A stretch of 64,000 nt of DNA from VAZQ01 sp963827585. Its GTDB lineage: Bacteria > Pseudomonadota > Alphaproteobacteria > Rhizobiales > Xanthobacteraceae. Below the pieces are notes generated by a model, which worked only from the letters and a program-made list of their open reading frames with translations, was not told the origin of the DNA and made no database searches. Positions 19,201 through 27,629 of this stretch are shown here, piece by piece. Position 1 is the stretch's first letter; every line of letters starts with the position of its first letter. Position numbers and translations under genes: made by a program. The stretch is taken from NCBI GenBank assembly GCA_963827585.1, contig CAWHCK010000008.1:1-64000 (forward strand). The letters run 5' to 3'.

Positions 19201-20872
19201 ATGGTGCGCCCCACCGATGAACTCGTTTTTGCGCCGCTCGGCGGGGTCGGCGAGATCGGGATGAATCTCGCGATCTACGGCCTCGGGGACGAGCATCGCC
19301 GGCAATGGATCGCGGTCGATTTCGGCGTGGCCTTTGCCGACGATGCGCTGCCCGGCATCGATCTCATCCTGCCGGACATCCGTTATCTGGTGGAGGAGCG
19401 GCGGAATCTTCTCGGACTTGTGCTCACCCACGCGCACGAGGATCATTTCGGCGCGCTGCTCGATCTGTGGCCACGGCTCCAGCTCCCGGTCTATGCCACG
19501 CCGTTTACCGCGGCGCTGTTGCAAGCCAAGCAGGAAAGCGAACCGGGCGCCCCCGAAATCCCGGTGAATATCGTGCCGCTCGGTAGTCGATTCACGCTCG
19601 GACCGTTCGATATCGAGCTCGTCTCCATGGCCCATTCCATCCCGGAATCGAATGGCCTCATCATCCGCACACCGCTCGGCGCCGTGCTTCATACCGGCGA
19701 TTGGAAGATCGACCCGACGCCACTCATCGGCCCGCCGACCGATGAGGCAAGGCTGCGCGCATTCGGTGACGAGGGTTGCCTTGCGCTGATCGGGGATTCC
19801 ACCAATGCATTTCGCGAGGGCCGCTCCCCCTCCGAGTCCGATGTCGCCAAAGCTCTCGCCGACCTCATCCGCACCGCGCCCGCGCGGGTCGCGGTCACCA
19901 CCTTTGCCTCCAACGTGGCCCGCCTGCGCGCGGTGGCGGAAGCCGCGGCTACCTGCGAGCGCGAAGTCGTCGTGGTCGGCCGCGCCATGGAGCGAATTTC
20001 GCAGGTCGCGCGTGAGACCGGCTATCTCGACGGCATCCAGGATTTTCGCTCCGTCGACGTCTACGGGCACCTGCCGCCGGACAAAGTGGTCGCGCTCTGC
20101 ACCGGCAGCCAGGGCGAGCCGCGCGCGGCGCTGTCCCGCATCGCCCAGGACGATCATCCCGAGGTCGCGTTTTCGCGCGGCGACCGCGTGATCTTTTCCT
20201 CGCGCGCTATTCCCGGCAACGAGAAGGCGGTGATGCGGGTGATCAACGGTCTCGTCAGCCAAGGCATCGAGGTCATCACCGACCGCACCCACCTCGTGCA
20301 TGTGTCCGGCCATCCGAGGGTGGACGAGCTCAAGGACATGATCGGGTGGGTGCGGCCGCGAGATTCTGATCCCGGTCCACGGCGAAGCATTGCACATGGC
20401 CGAGCATGCCGAGCTCGCACGCCGCAGCGGGGTCGGCAAGGTGGTCGTATGCCGCGACGGAGAACTGGTGCGGCTGGCACCCGGCGTTCCCGGGAAGATC
20501 GATGAGGTGCCGGCGGGACGGATCTACAAGGATGGTTCGCTGTTGGTCAGCGCCGAGGAGCGCACCGTCGCCGACCGCCGCCGGCTCGGCTTTGCCGGGG
20601 TGGTTTCGGTTGCGCTCGCCGTGAGCGCGCGCGGCGAGCTCATCGGCGATCCGGCGGTGACGCTGACCGGCATTCCCGAGGCCAATGCGCTGGGGCATAG
20701 GATCGAGGACATCGCCTATGACGCCGCGGTCGAGGCCTTCGAGTCGATGCCGCGTCCCCGCCGGCGCGACCCCGAAGCCGTCGGCGAGGCGGTACGGCGG
20801 GCCATACGCGCCGCGCTGAGCGCGGCGTGGAACAAGAAGCCCACATGCCATGTGCATGTGCTCGAGGTGTAA
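19201..20872 (+). CDS. rnj: ribonuclease J (frameshift near 20355)
   Basis: RNase J is a metallo-beta-lactamase/beta-CASP nuclease that processes and degrades RNA. The metal-binding motif HAHEDH is at residues 77-82, with further ligands in MAHSIPES and HTGDWKID, and the C-terminal HVSGH and HMAEHAELA segments complete the site. One extra c near 20355 (cggccgCgagattctg) breaks the frame; without it the protein continues VRPEILIPVHGEALHM to the stop at 20872. Corrected length is about 556 residues, the usual size. It follows birA by 12 bases. Confidence 0.92.
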
Positions 20873-20922
20873 TCTCGAGCCCCGCAAGGGGGCGTAAAGA
20901 GGAGCGTCGAGGGAGGTTGAAG

Positions 20923-21914
20923 GTGATCAGAGGACCGCACTATCTCACGGCGGCGCTGCTGGCCTGCGTAGCCATCAATTCGGCGCCGGCCGCGCTCGCT
21001 CAGGACTATCCGACACGGTTCGTCACGATCGTGGCGCCGTTCCAGGCGGGTGGTCCGTCCGATACGGTCGCGCGCCTCATCGCCGCGCCGATGTCCAAGG
21101 CCTTGGGCCAGCAAGTCGTGGTGGAGAATGTGAGCGGGGCGGGCGGCACGATCGGATCGGGCCGCGTGGCGAAGGCCGCGCCCGACGGTTACACCCTGGG
21201 CATCTCGGGTTCCGGCACCCATGCCGCGGTCGAGCAGCTTTACGCCAATCCACCTTATCGGGCGCTCGACTTCGAGTCGGTTGGCCTCATCAACACGACC
21301 CCGGTCGTGATCGTGGGAAAGCGCGACCTGCCGCCCAACACGCTGCGGCGAACTCGTCGGCTTACCTGCGTGCGAACGAGAAGACCGTCACGGAAGCCGA
21401 TGCCGGTGTGGGCTCGGTTTCCCACCTGGCTTGCTCGGTGTTCCATTCGCTCATCGGCATCAAGCCGACCGTGGTGACGTATCGCGGCACGCCGCAAGCC
21501 ACCCAGGATCTGCTGGCCGGAAACGTCGATTTCCTGTGCAACCAGATCGTCAACATCGTCGAGCACGCGAAGGCCGGCTCGCTCAAGGCCTATGCGGTCA
21601 CCGGCGAGAAACGCTCCCCGATGCTGCCGAATGTGCCGACCACCGCCGAGGCCGGATTGCCCGATTTCAAGCTCACCGTCTGGTATGGCCTCTCCGCACC
21701 CAAAGGCACTCCGGGACCGATCGTGGCGAAGCTCAACCAGGCGCTCTCGGCCGCCATGGATGACCCGACCGTGGTCAAGAGGTTCGCGGATCTCGGCTAC
21801 GACGTGGTGGCCCCGCAGCAGCGCTCGCCGGCCGCCTTCGAAGAGTTCATGCGCGGGGAGGTCGATCTCTGGACGCGGGTGCTCGGATCGATGAAGCCGC
21901 CGAACTCCCCATGA
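20923..21914 (+). CDS. TctC-family substrate-binding protein (two frameshifts near 21345 and 21360)
   Basis: A periplasmic receptor of the tripartite tricarboxylate transporter (Bug/TctC) family, about 330 residues. The GTG at 20923 is six bases after GGGAGG and starts a signal peptide ending SAPAALA-QDYP. Typical motifs are VAPFQAGGPSDTVARL, VVENVSGAGGTIGSG and, at the end, VWYGLSAPKGTPGPIVAKLN. Two extra bases within about 15 nucleotides (acgctgCggcgaa and gtcGgcttac) disrupt residues 140-150; removing both gives NTLGELVAYLRANEK. No TctA or TctB membrane genes are near, so it is an orphan receptor. Its TGA overlaps the next ATG. Confidence 0.85.
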
Positions 21915-22820
21915 CCTGGAAGCCGCAGCGCGAGCTCGAGATCATTGCGGGCACGCCGCCGGGCGGCGGTCTCGACCGCTCGGCGCGGGCGCTCCTCACC
22001 TCCATTACGGCCAATGCGCTGGTCGACGTTCCTGTAAGGGTGGTCAATGTCGGCGGCGACGGGGGGCGAAACGCATGGCGCCACATGGAGCGCCGTGCCG
22101 GCGACGGCCACGTGATCGGAATAAGCTCGCCCAACATGACGGCGGATTACCTGACGGGCGCGACCAAGTCCGATCCCGATCGATTCACGCCGCTCGCGAT
22201 CCTCTATTCCGAATACATTGCGTTCGTCGTTCGCGCCAATTCCGCGATCTGCAGCGGCGCCGATCTGGTCCGGCGGTTTGCGCAGAACGCCGTCACGATC
22301 GCGCTCTCCACGTCGCTCGGCAATTCCAACCACGTCGCCGTCGCGAAGGTAATCCGTCACGCCGGCGGCGACACCCGTGCGCCGAAGATCCGGGTGTTCG
22401 ACACCGCCCTCGACGCCGTTGCCGACGTGGTTGCGGGCCATGCCGACGTTGGCGCCATCACGGCGGCGAGCGCCGTGCCGGAGCTCGAGGCCGGCCAACT
22501 TCGCGCCATCGGCATATCCTCGCCGGCACGCCTGCCCGGACCATATGGAGCCGCGCCGACATGGAGCGAGCAGGGGGTGGATTGCATGGTGGAGTCCTGG
22601 CGGGGGGCGAGCGGGCCGCCCGCGCTCGGCCGTGCGCAAATCGCGTTCTGGGAGGCCACGCTGGCAGCGGCCAGCCGGACCGCGGAATGGAAAGCACGAC
22701 CTCGGCCGCCATTTTTGGACCGAGATGCATCTCGACGGCGCCGAATTGCGCGAGTACCTCGGGCGCGAGCGCACCGACATGCGGGCCGTGCTCGGCGAGC
22801 TTGGCCTGCTGCGCGCTTGA
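21911..22820 (+). CDS. TctC-like protein without signal peptide (frameshift near 22691)
   Basis: A second Bug/TctC-type solute-binding domain of about 302 residues. Motifs IAGTPPGGGLDRSARALL, VRVVNVGGDGGRNAW and FVVRANSAI follow the family pattern, though more distantly than its upstream neighbour. The sequence begins MTWKPQRELEII directly at the domain, with no hydrophobic leader, and the ATG overlaps the stop of the preceding gene. An extra g near 22691 (tggaaaGcacgac) breaks the frame; the corrected end is FWTEMHLDGAELREYLGRE and a stop at 22820. It may be a cytoplasmic protein, may have lost its leader, or may once have been translated together with its neighbour. Confidence 0.75.
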
Positions 22821-22821
22821 G

Positions 22822-22876
22822 CTGGAGCATGATCTTTTCCGAAAACCGGTACCCACTTTTCGGGATCATGCTCTAG
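22822..22876. repeat. 55-bp dispersed palindromic repeat, copy 1
   Basis: Inverted repeat with arms GAGCATGATC (22825-22834) and GATCATGCTC (22864-22873), and a second inner pair CCGAAAA/TTTTCGG around ACCGGTACC. An identical 55-bp copy is at 36300-36354. It begins one base after the corrected stop of the TctC-like gene, so it lies in the 3' untranslated region, a usual place for such elements in Rhizobiales. Confidence 0.9.
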
Positions 22877-22932
22877 CATGACGTGAGCGGGCCGGATATG
22901 GATGCCGCCGTCGGAGCTGCAGGAGACAACGT

Positions 22933-23338
22933 ATGATCGGACGGCTCAACCATGTGGCGATCGCGGTTCGCGACATTGCCAAGGCGGCGAACGTCTATCG
23001 CCAGAGTTCTCGGGGCTCAGGTCTCCGAACCGGAGCCGCAGCCCGAGCACGGCGTGACCACGGTTTTCATCACGCTGCCCAACACCAAGATCGAGCTCCT
23101 CGAGCCGCTCGGGGAGGCGTCCCCGATCGCGAAATTTCTCGACCGCAATCCGGACGGCGGCATCCACCACGTCTGTTACGAGGTCGACGATATTCGCGCC
23201 GCGCGCGACAAGCTCAGGGCGCAGGGCGCGCGCGTGCTCGGCGACGGTGAGGCGAAGATGGGCGCCCACGGCAAGCCGGTGCTGTTCCTGCATCCCAAGG
23301 ATTTCTGCGGGACGCTGGTCGAGATCGAGCAGGCGTGA
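22933..23338 (+). CDS. mce: methylmalonyl-CoA epimerase (frameshift near 23004)
   Basis: A vicinal-oxygen-chelate (glyoxalase) fold protein of about 134 residues that interconverts R- and S-methylmalonyl-CoA in propionyl-CoA metabolism. The metal ligands are in RLNHVAIAV (His 7), IHHVCYEV and the C-terminal GTLVEIEQ (Glu). One extra c after tatcgc near 23004 breaks the frame; removing it reads NVYRRVLGAQVSEP. Start follows GCAGGAG. Next to DUF1467 and proS, this is the common Rhizobiales order. Confidence 0.88.
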
Positions 23339-23409
23339 TGATGCTGGACGAATTGCAGCGCGTCGCGGCAAGCGAGGATTGAACCTGGCGACCATAACGC
23401 AGCCAATTG

Positions 23410-23682
23410 ATGTCGCTGCCGACTGCACTCGCGATCTATTTCATCATCTGGTGGGTGGTGCTCTTCGCCGTCCTTCCCTGGGGCGTGCGCAGCCAACACG
23501 AGGACGGGGCGATCATACCCGGCAGCGATCCCGGCGCCCCGGCGATCCCTAATCTCAAGCGTAAGCTCCTCTGGACAACGATCGTCGCGGGTATCGTCTT
23601 CGCGCTCGGGTATGTCGTCTATGCCTATCGGCTGATCGCGCTCGACGATCTCGCCGCAATGCTCGGCCTGCCGCTGCGGTAG
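23410..23682 (+). CDS. DUF1467 family membrane protein
   Basis: A 90-residue inner-membrane protein with two hydrophobic helices, roughly residues 4-23 and 53-75, separated by a hydrophilic loop. The stretch IYFIIWWVVLFAVLPWGVRS is the hallmark of DUF1467, found next to mce and proS across Rhizobiales. Function is unknown. I chose the ATG at 23410 over the TTG just before it. Confidence 0.87.
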   Translation: MSLPTALAIYFIIWWVVLFAVLPWGVRSQHEDGAIIPGSDPGAPAIPNLKRKLLWTTIVAGIVFALGYVVYAYRLIALDDLAAMLGLPLR

Positions 23683-23745
23683 TGGGCAAGGGACCTATGG
23701 GGCCTTCCGGCGAAGCAGGAACCGACCAAAAATGTCGGCGCTGGG

Positions 23746-23772
23746 GGTCACAAACTCCACTTCTCAATCGTC
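23746..23772 (+). promoter_or_regulatory. predicted ECF41-type promoter of the AhpD-like/sigma factor pair
   Basis: GGTCACA at 23746-23752 and CGTC at 23769-23772 are separated by 16 bases. The published ECF41 target promoter, as I remember it, has TGTCACA at -35 and CGTC at -10 with about this spacing. The site lies 44 bases upstream of the AhpD-like gene, which is followed by an ECF41-type sigma factor, so autoregulation is the natural reading. Confidence 0.65.
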
Positions 23773-23816
23773 ATAAGGGCGTAAGCGCGTTTGGTTCCGT
23801 GATGAAGGAGAACGAT

Positions 23817-24248
23817 ATGAGCGAGCGCGGGGTAGTCAAATACGAACAGCAGATCTCGGACGTTTTTCAGGCACTGGCGGGAGTCCATGGGGTGCTGGCT
23901 GGCCGTGGCTTCGACAGAAGCATCCAACATCTCGTCCAACTGAGGGCGTCGCAGATCAACGGATGTGCCCACTGCATCAAAATGCACACGAAGGAGGCCC
24001 GCCAGGACGGCGAAACCAATGAACGATTGGACCGGGTGATCGTGTGGGAGCACGTCAGCGACTTCAGCGAACGCGAAAAGGCCGCCCTTGCCTGGACCGA
24101 GGCGCTGACCGTTCTCGACCGCAGGACCGACTTCGGAGCGATCCGGGCCCGATTACGGACGCACTTCACGGACAAGGAGATCGGCGATCTGACCGCGATC
24201 GTGGCCATGATCAATCTGTGGAACCGCATCCAGGTGTCGAGACACTGA
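23817..24248 (+). CDS. carboxymuconolactone decarboxylase/AhpD-like protein
   Basis: A 143-residue helical AhpD-fold protein. The redox pair C50-x-x-C53 and H57 in NGCAHCIKMHTKEAR make an active site like that of alkylhydroperoxidase AhpD, implying a peroxidase or disulfide-redox role and not lactone decarboxylation. The start follows AAGGAG with six bases' spacing; the frame is open upstream but the extra residues look random. It is one base from the downstream sigma factor gene, the classic COE-ECF41 arrangement in which the AhpD-like gene is the sigma factor target. Confidence 0.88.
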   Translation: MSERGVVKYEQQISDVFQALAGVHGVLAGRGFDRSIQHLVQLRASQINGCAHCIKMHTKEARQDGETNERLDRVIVWEHVSDFSEREKAALAWTEALTVLDRRTDFGAIRARLRTHFTDKEIGDLTAIVAMINLWNRIQVSRH

Positions 24249-24249
24249 A

Positions 24250-25134
24250 ATGCCGGATCGCGATGACCTCGTCACCTTCGAGCAAACCAGCCCCGTTCTG
24301 TTGGGGCTGGCCTATCGCATGCTCGGATCGCGGGCCGATGCTGAGGACGCAGTCCAGGACACGTTTCTAAGGTGGCAGGACGCCGACAAGCACAAGATCG
24401 AGAATCCATCCGGATGGCTCACGGCCACCTGCACGCGCCGGTGCATTGATCTGCTGAGATCTGCGCACCGAGCCAGGGTGGACTACGTCGGAGCTTGGCT
24501 GCCGGAGCCTCTTCATACGCCGGCCGAAGCGAGCGCCGAAACCGCATTGTCAGTGGCGTCGTCCCTGTCGACGGCGTTTCTGCTGATGCTCGAGCGCCTG
24601 ACCCCGAGAGAGCGGGCCGCCTATCTGCTTCATGAAATTTTCGACATCTCGTACCCCGACATTGCAAAGACCTTAGATGCTCCGGAGAGCACGTGCCGCA
24701 AGCTGGTATCCAGGGCGCGCGCCAACATCGATCGGTCGAAGGTCCGGCACGTCACCCCGATCGAGCAGCAGGAGAAATTGCTTGCCGCCTTTCAAGTGGC
24801 CGTCGCCAGCGGCGACACGGATCGTCTGGTGGCATTGCTCTCGGACGAGATCGAACTCTGCGTCGACAGCGCGGGCAAGGTGCCCGCCGTGCTCCGCGTC
24901 CTGCGCGGTAAGACGGAGGTGCTCGATTTCATCGCTCAGGCGCGGCAGTGGTGGCGTCCGTATCAATGGATCAGGTCGGACATCAATGGAGGCCGCGCCG
25001 TTATCCTCCGGCACGAGGGCGTGGCCACGGCCTCCATTTCCTTTTCCTATGACGAAGGCGGCGCGGCGACGAACATCTACATCATGCGTAACCCCGACAA
25101 GCTCGCCCGCTTGGGCGAGGTCGCCAACCCCTGA
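24250..25134 (+). CDS. ECF41-family (SigJ-like) RNA polymerase sigma factor with SnoaL-like C-terminal domain
   Basis: This 294-residue sigma factor has region 2 (residues 10-75, DAEDAVQDTFLRW), region 4 (110-160, LTPRERAAYLLHEIFDISYP) and a C-terminal SnoaL/NTF2-like domain from about 170. ECF41 hallmarks are WLPEPL (83-88) between the sigma domains and NPDKL (281-285) near the end. The DGGGK motif of the group is DSAGK (206-210) here. In this group the C-terminal extension takes the place of an anti-sigma factor and controls activity. Paired with the AhpD-like gene and a matching promoter. Confidence 0.9.
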   Translation: MPDRDDLVTFEQTSPVLLGLAYRMLGSRADAEDAVQDTFLRWQDADKHKIENPSGWLTATCTRRCIDLLRSAHRARVDYVGAWLPEPLHTPAEASAETALSVASSLSTAFLLMLERLTPRERAAYLLHEIFDISYPDIAKTLDAPESTCRKLVSRARANIDRSKVRHVTPIEQQEKLLAAFQVAVASGDTDRLVALLSDEIELCVDSAGKVPAVLRVLRGKTEVLDFIAQARQWWRPYQWIRSDINGGRAVILRHEGVATASISFSYDEGGAATNIYIMRNPDKLARLGEVANP

Positions 25135-25186
25135 TTAGATGCTGCGGGAGCAGGTGGAGGCAGCAGCGCCTTCAGGTCGGCCGTGC

Positions 25187-25432
25187 CTAATAGTCGCGCG
25201 CGCGCCGACGGGCGTCGCGGCTGGAGCCGCGGTTATAGCTCTGGAAGAACGGGTTGGGCGAGCAAAAGCCGCCGATACCGCTGATGTCGGCCTGGCATTG
25301 CGCAAAGGTGTGAAAGCCGCAATTCGTCCCGCCCTTGGTGTCGCGGGCGCACCACGCTCCGTCGGCGCGCGCATCGACGCTGGTGAAGGACAATGCCGCC
25401 AGCGCGGCCGCGGCGAGAACGATGTTTCGCAT
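25187..25432 (-). CDS. DUF3551 small secreted protein
   Basis: An 81-residue exported protein with signal peptide (MRNIVLAAAALAALSFTSVDARA) and a mature part of about 58 residues. The four-cysteine pattern WC-(x)9-C-(x)7-QC-(x)9-GFC followed by NP matches two further family members at 30760 and 31112. Start chosen at MRNIV because AGGAG precedes it on the minus strand. DUF3551 is frequent in Bradyrhizobium and relatives; function unknown. The tail is Arg-rich. Confidence 0.8.
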   Translation of the reverse strand: MRNIVLAAAALAALSFTSVDARADGAWCARDTKGGTNCGFHTFAQCQADISGIGGFCSPNPFFQSYNRGSSRDARRRARDY

Positions 25433-25915
25433 GAAAAGGCTCCTCGGCAGGTGAAACATCCACCTCCTCTACTATAGCAGAGGCGGACGGATGTGCTGTT
25501 CATCCGAGAACACGTTCGCGCGATCTGCGTGGACGTGATTGCTCCAAGATCGGTCTTGCTTCCATAGCTTTTGGATATCGCGCTTCGCGAGCCTTGCACT
25601 CGCTCGCGAGCTCGCACGTTGGCGCAACGCGCTCGATGCCGTCGCGACGTTTTCAAAAAAAATTGAGCAGGGCCGAGCCCTGCTCCAAAGACGCAATCGA
25701 CTAGACGCTACGCTCACGCCTCGAATTGCTCTGTTGTGGATCGAGACGGCCACGGCTTTTTTGCGCCGGCTTGTCCTCCCAAGACTTGGACCGCGTGGCC
25801 GGGCGCAGTGATTGCCCAGCGCCCTTGACCTCGCAGCTTCGACGCTATCCGATCTCATTTGACTTGTCACCGAAAAGTAACGTGCCGGCAGCCCGGGAAA
25901 TCGATACCTTTGCCA

Positions 25916-25985
25916 GTGCCCCGAACCCGAAGCTCGCACGCCCATGCCGCCAGTTCGATTGCGAACTTCGGGTTCAAAAGGGGCA
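25916..25985. repeat. large imperfect palindrome, family GTGCCCCGAACCCGAAG
   Basis: Left arm 25916-25938 (GTGCCCCGAACCCGAAGCTC..) and right arm 25960-25985 (..GAACTTCGGGTTC...GGGGCAC) are inverted copies around a 21-base centre. A half element matching 22 of 23 bases of the left arm lies in opposite orientation at 54287-54309, so it is a dispersed repeat. Confidence 0.75.
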
Positions 25986-26002
25986 CAAGAATCATAGAGT
26001 TG

Positions 26003-26081
26003 CTAATGTCCCTTTGATTCCGAAGCTCGCATGAGAGTGTGCCGCGAGTGTTTGCGGACTTCGGAATCGGCACACGATTAG
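26003..26081. repeat. second palindromic element, GATTCCGAAG type
   Basis: Arms GATTCCGAAGCTCGC (26016-26030) and GCGGACTTCGGAATC (26054-26068) are inverted copies, bounded by the short outer pair CTAAT/ATTAG. The core CCGAAG(C/T)TCGCA resembles the preceding palindrome, so the two may be diverged members of one family in tandem. Confidence 0.6.
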
Positions 26082-26220
26082 TCCGGGCGTGCCATAACGA
26101 TCGAGAGGGGCCACCCAAAGCAAACGTAATGGCAGCTGGAAGGCATTGATAGCCCTTGTCTTTTTTCCGGCGATCCGGTTTCACTCGGGTGGATCCCGAA
26201 GCGAGCGATTCTCAATAGCC

Positions 26221-27540
26221 ATGCGCCTGTCCCGCTACTTCCTGCCAATTCTGCGCGAGACGCCGAAAGAGGCCGAGATCATCTCCCACCGGCTCATGCT
26301 TCGGGCGGGCCTCATCCGCCAGGAGGCCGCCGGGATTTATGCTTGGCTGCCGCTCGGTTTTCGGGTGCTCAAAAAGATCGAGCAGGTCGTGCGCGAGGAG
26401 CAGAACCGCGCGGGAGCCATCGAGCTCCTGATGCCCACGCTGCAGCTTGCCGACCTTTGGCGCGAGAGCGGGCGCTATGATGCCTATGGCCCGGAGATGC
26501 TGCGCATCAAGGATCAGCACGGGCGCGAAATGCTCTACGGCCCGACCAATGAGGACATGATCACGGAGATCTTTCGCAGCTACATCCGCTCCTACCGCGA
26601 GCTGCCGAAAATCCTCTATCACATTCAATGGAAGTTCCGCGACGAGATCAGACCGCGCTTTGGCGTCATGCGCGGGCGCGAGTTCTTGATGAAAGACGCC
26701 TATTCCTTCGACCTCGACGAGGCGGCGGCGCGGCTGTCCTACAACAAGATGTTCGTCGCCTATCTGCGTACGTTCTCGCGCATGGGGCTGCGGGCGATTC
26801 CGATGCGGGCAGAGACCGGTCCGATCGGCGGCGACCTATCGCACGAGTTCATCATTCTGGCCGAGACGGGCGAATCCGGCGTCTTCTGCAACAGGGACGT
26901 TCTCGATCTGCCGGTACCCGGCGAGGACGTCGACTATGACGGAGACCTCGCGCCGATCATTCGTCCCTGGACCAGTCTCTATGCTGCGACCGAGGACGTG
27001 CACGACGCCGCCCGCTTCGAACGTGAAGTCCCGCAGGAGAAGCGCGTACATACCCGCGGCATCGAGGTGGGCCAGATCTTCTATTTCGGGACCAAATATT
27101 CCGAACCGATGAAGGCGGTCGTTGCCGGCCCGGACGGCGTCGAGCGACCGATCCACGGCGGCTCCTATGGCGTCGGCGTGTCGCGGCTCGTCGCCGCCAT
27201 CATCGAGGCATCTCACGACGATGCCGGCATCAAATGGCCGGAGGCGGTCGCGCCGTTCAAGGTCGCGATCCTCAACCTCAAGCAGGGCGCCGCCGATACC
27301 GATGCGGCCGCCGAGCAGCTCTACCGCGCGCTCTCCGCCAAAGGCGTCGAGGTGCTGTACGACGATCTCGATCAGCGGCCGGGGGCCAAATTCGCCACCG
27401 CCGACCTGATCGGCATTCCCTGGCAGGTCCTGATCGGGCCAAAAGGGCTTGCCGAGGGCAAGGTCGAGGTCAAGAAACGGGCTGACGGCAGCCGCGAGCT
27501 CATGAGCCCAGCGGATGCGATCGAGCGGCTGGCGCCGTGA
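26221..27540 (+). CDS. proS: prolyl-tRNA synthetase, short alphaproteobacterial form
   Basis: A class II synthetase charging tRNA-Pro, 439 residues. The class II motif 2 region is FRDEIRPRFGVMRGREFLMKD and motif 3 is GGSYGVGVSRLVAAI. The editing insertion domain found in E. coli ProRS (about 570 residues) is absent, as usual in Rhizobiales. A C-terminal anticodon-binding domain (about 345-439) follows. Start MRLSRYFLP chosen by family match; an upstream in-frame ATG at 26146 lacks support. Confidence 0.95.
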   Translation: MRLSRYFLPILRETPKEAEIISHRLMLRAGLIRQEAAGIYAWLPLGFRVLKKIEQVVREEQNRAGAIELLMPTLQLADLWRESGRYDAYGPEMLRIKDQHGREMLYGPTNEDMITEIFRSYIRSYRELPKILYHIQWKFRDEIRPRFGVMRGREFLMKDAYSFDLDEAAARLSYNKMFVAYLRTFSRMGLRAIPMRAETGPIGGDLSHEFIILAETGESGVFCNRDVLDLPVPGEDVDYDGDLAPIIRPWTSLYAATEDVHDAARFEREVPQEKRVHTRGIEVGQIFYFGTKYSEPMKAVVAGPDGVERPIHGGSYGVGVSRLVAAIIEASHDDAGIKWPEAVAPFKVAILNLKQGAADTDAAAEQLYRALSAKGVEVLYDDLDQRPGAKFATADLIGIPWQVLIGPKGLAEGKVEVKKRADGSRELMSPADAIERLAP

Positions 27541-27629
27541 GGCATGGCGCCTTGCCGGCATGGCGCGGCCGGGGAAGGGCCTGAAACGGCCAGAATCGTG
27601 TGAAATCGGGGGGTAGGGGGAACACATCG

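Larger units (their letters stand above)
25436..26220. other. 785-base noncoding region with palindromic repeats
   Basis: No frame here resembles a protein. Base composition is visibly less GC-rich than in neighbouring genes, with an A8 run near 25655. The right third carries two consecutive palindromic elements, listed separately. The proS promoter must lie toward the right end. The stretch closes an accessory segment placed between DUF1467 and proS, which are neighbours in many Rhizobiales. Confidence 0.6.

Noticed and set aside
24419..24667. Minus-strand frames inside the sigma factor gene
   Set aside because: Shadows of the ECF41 gene, whose motifs are intact across the whole frame.
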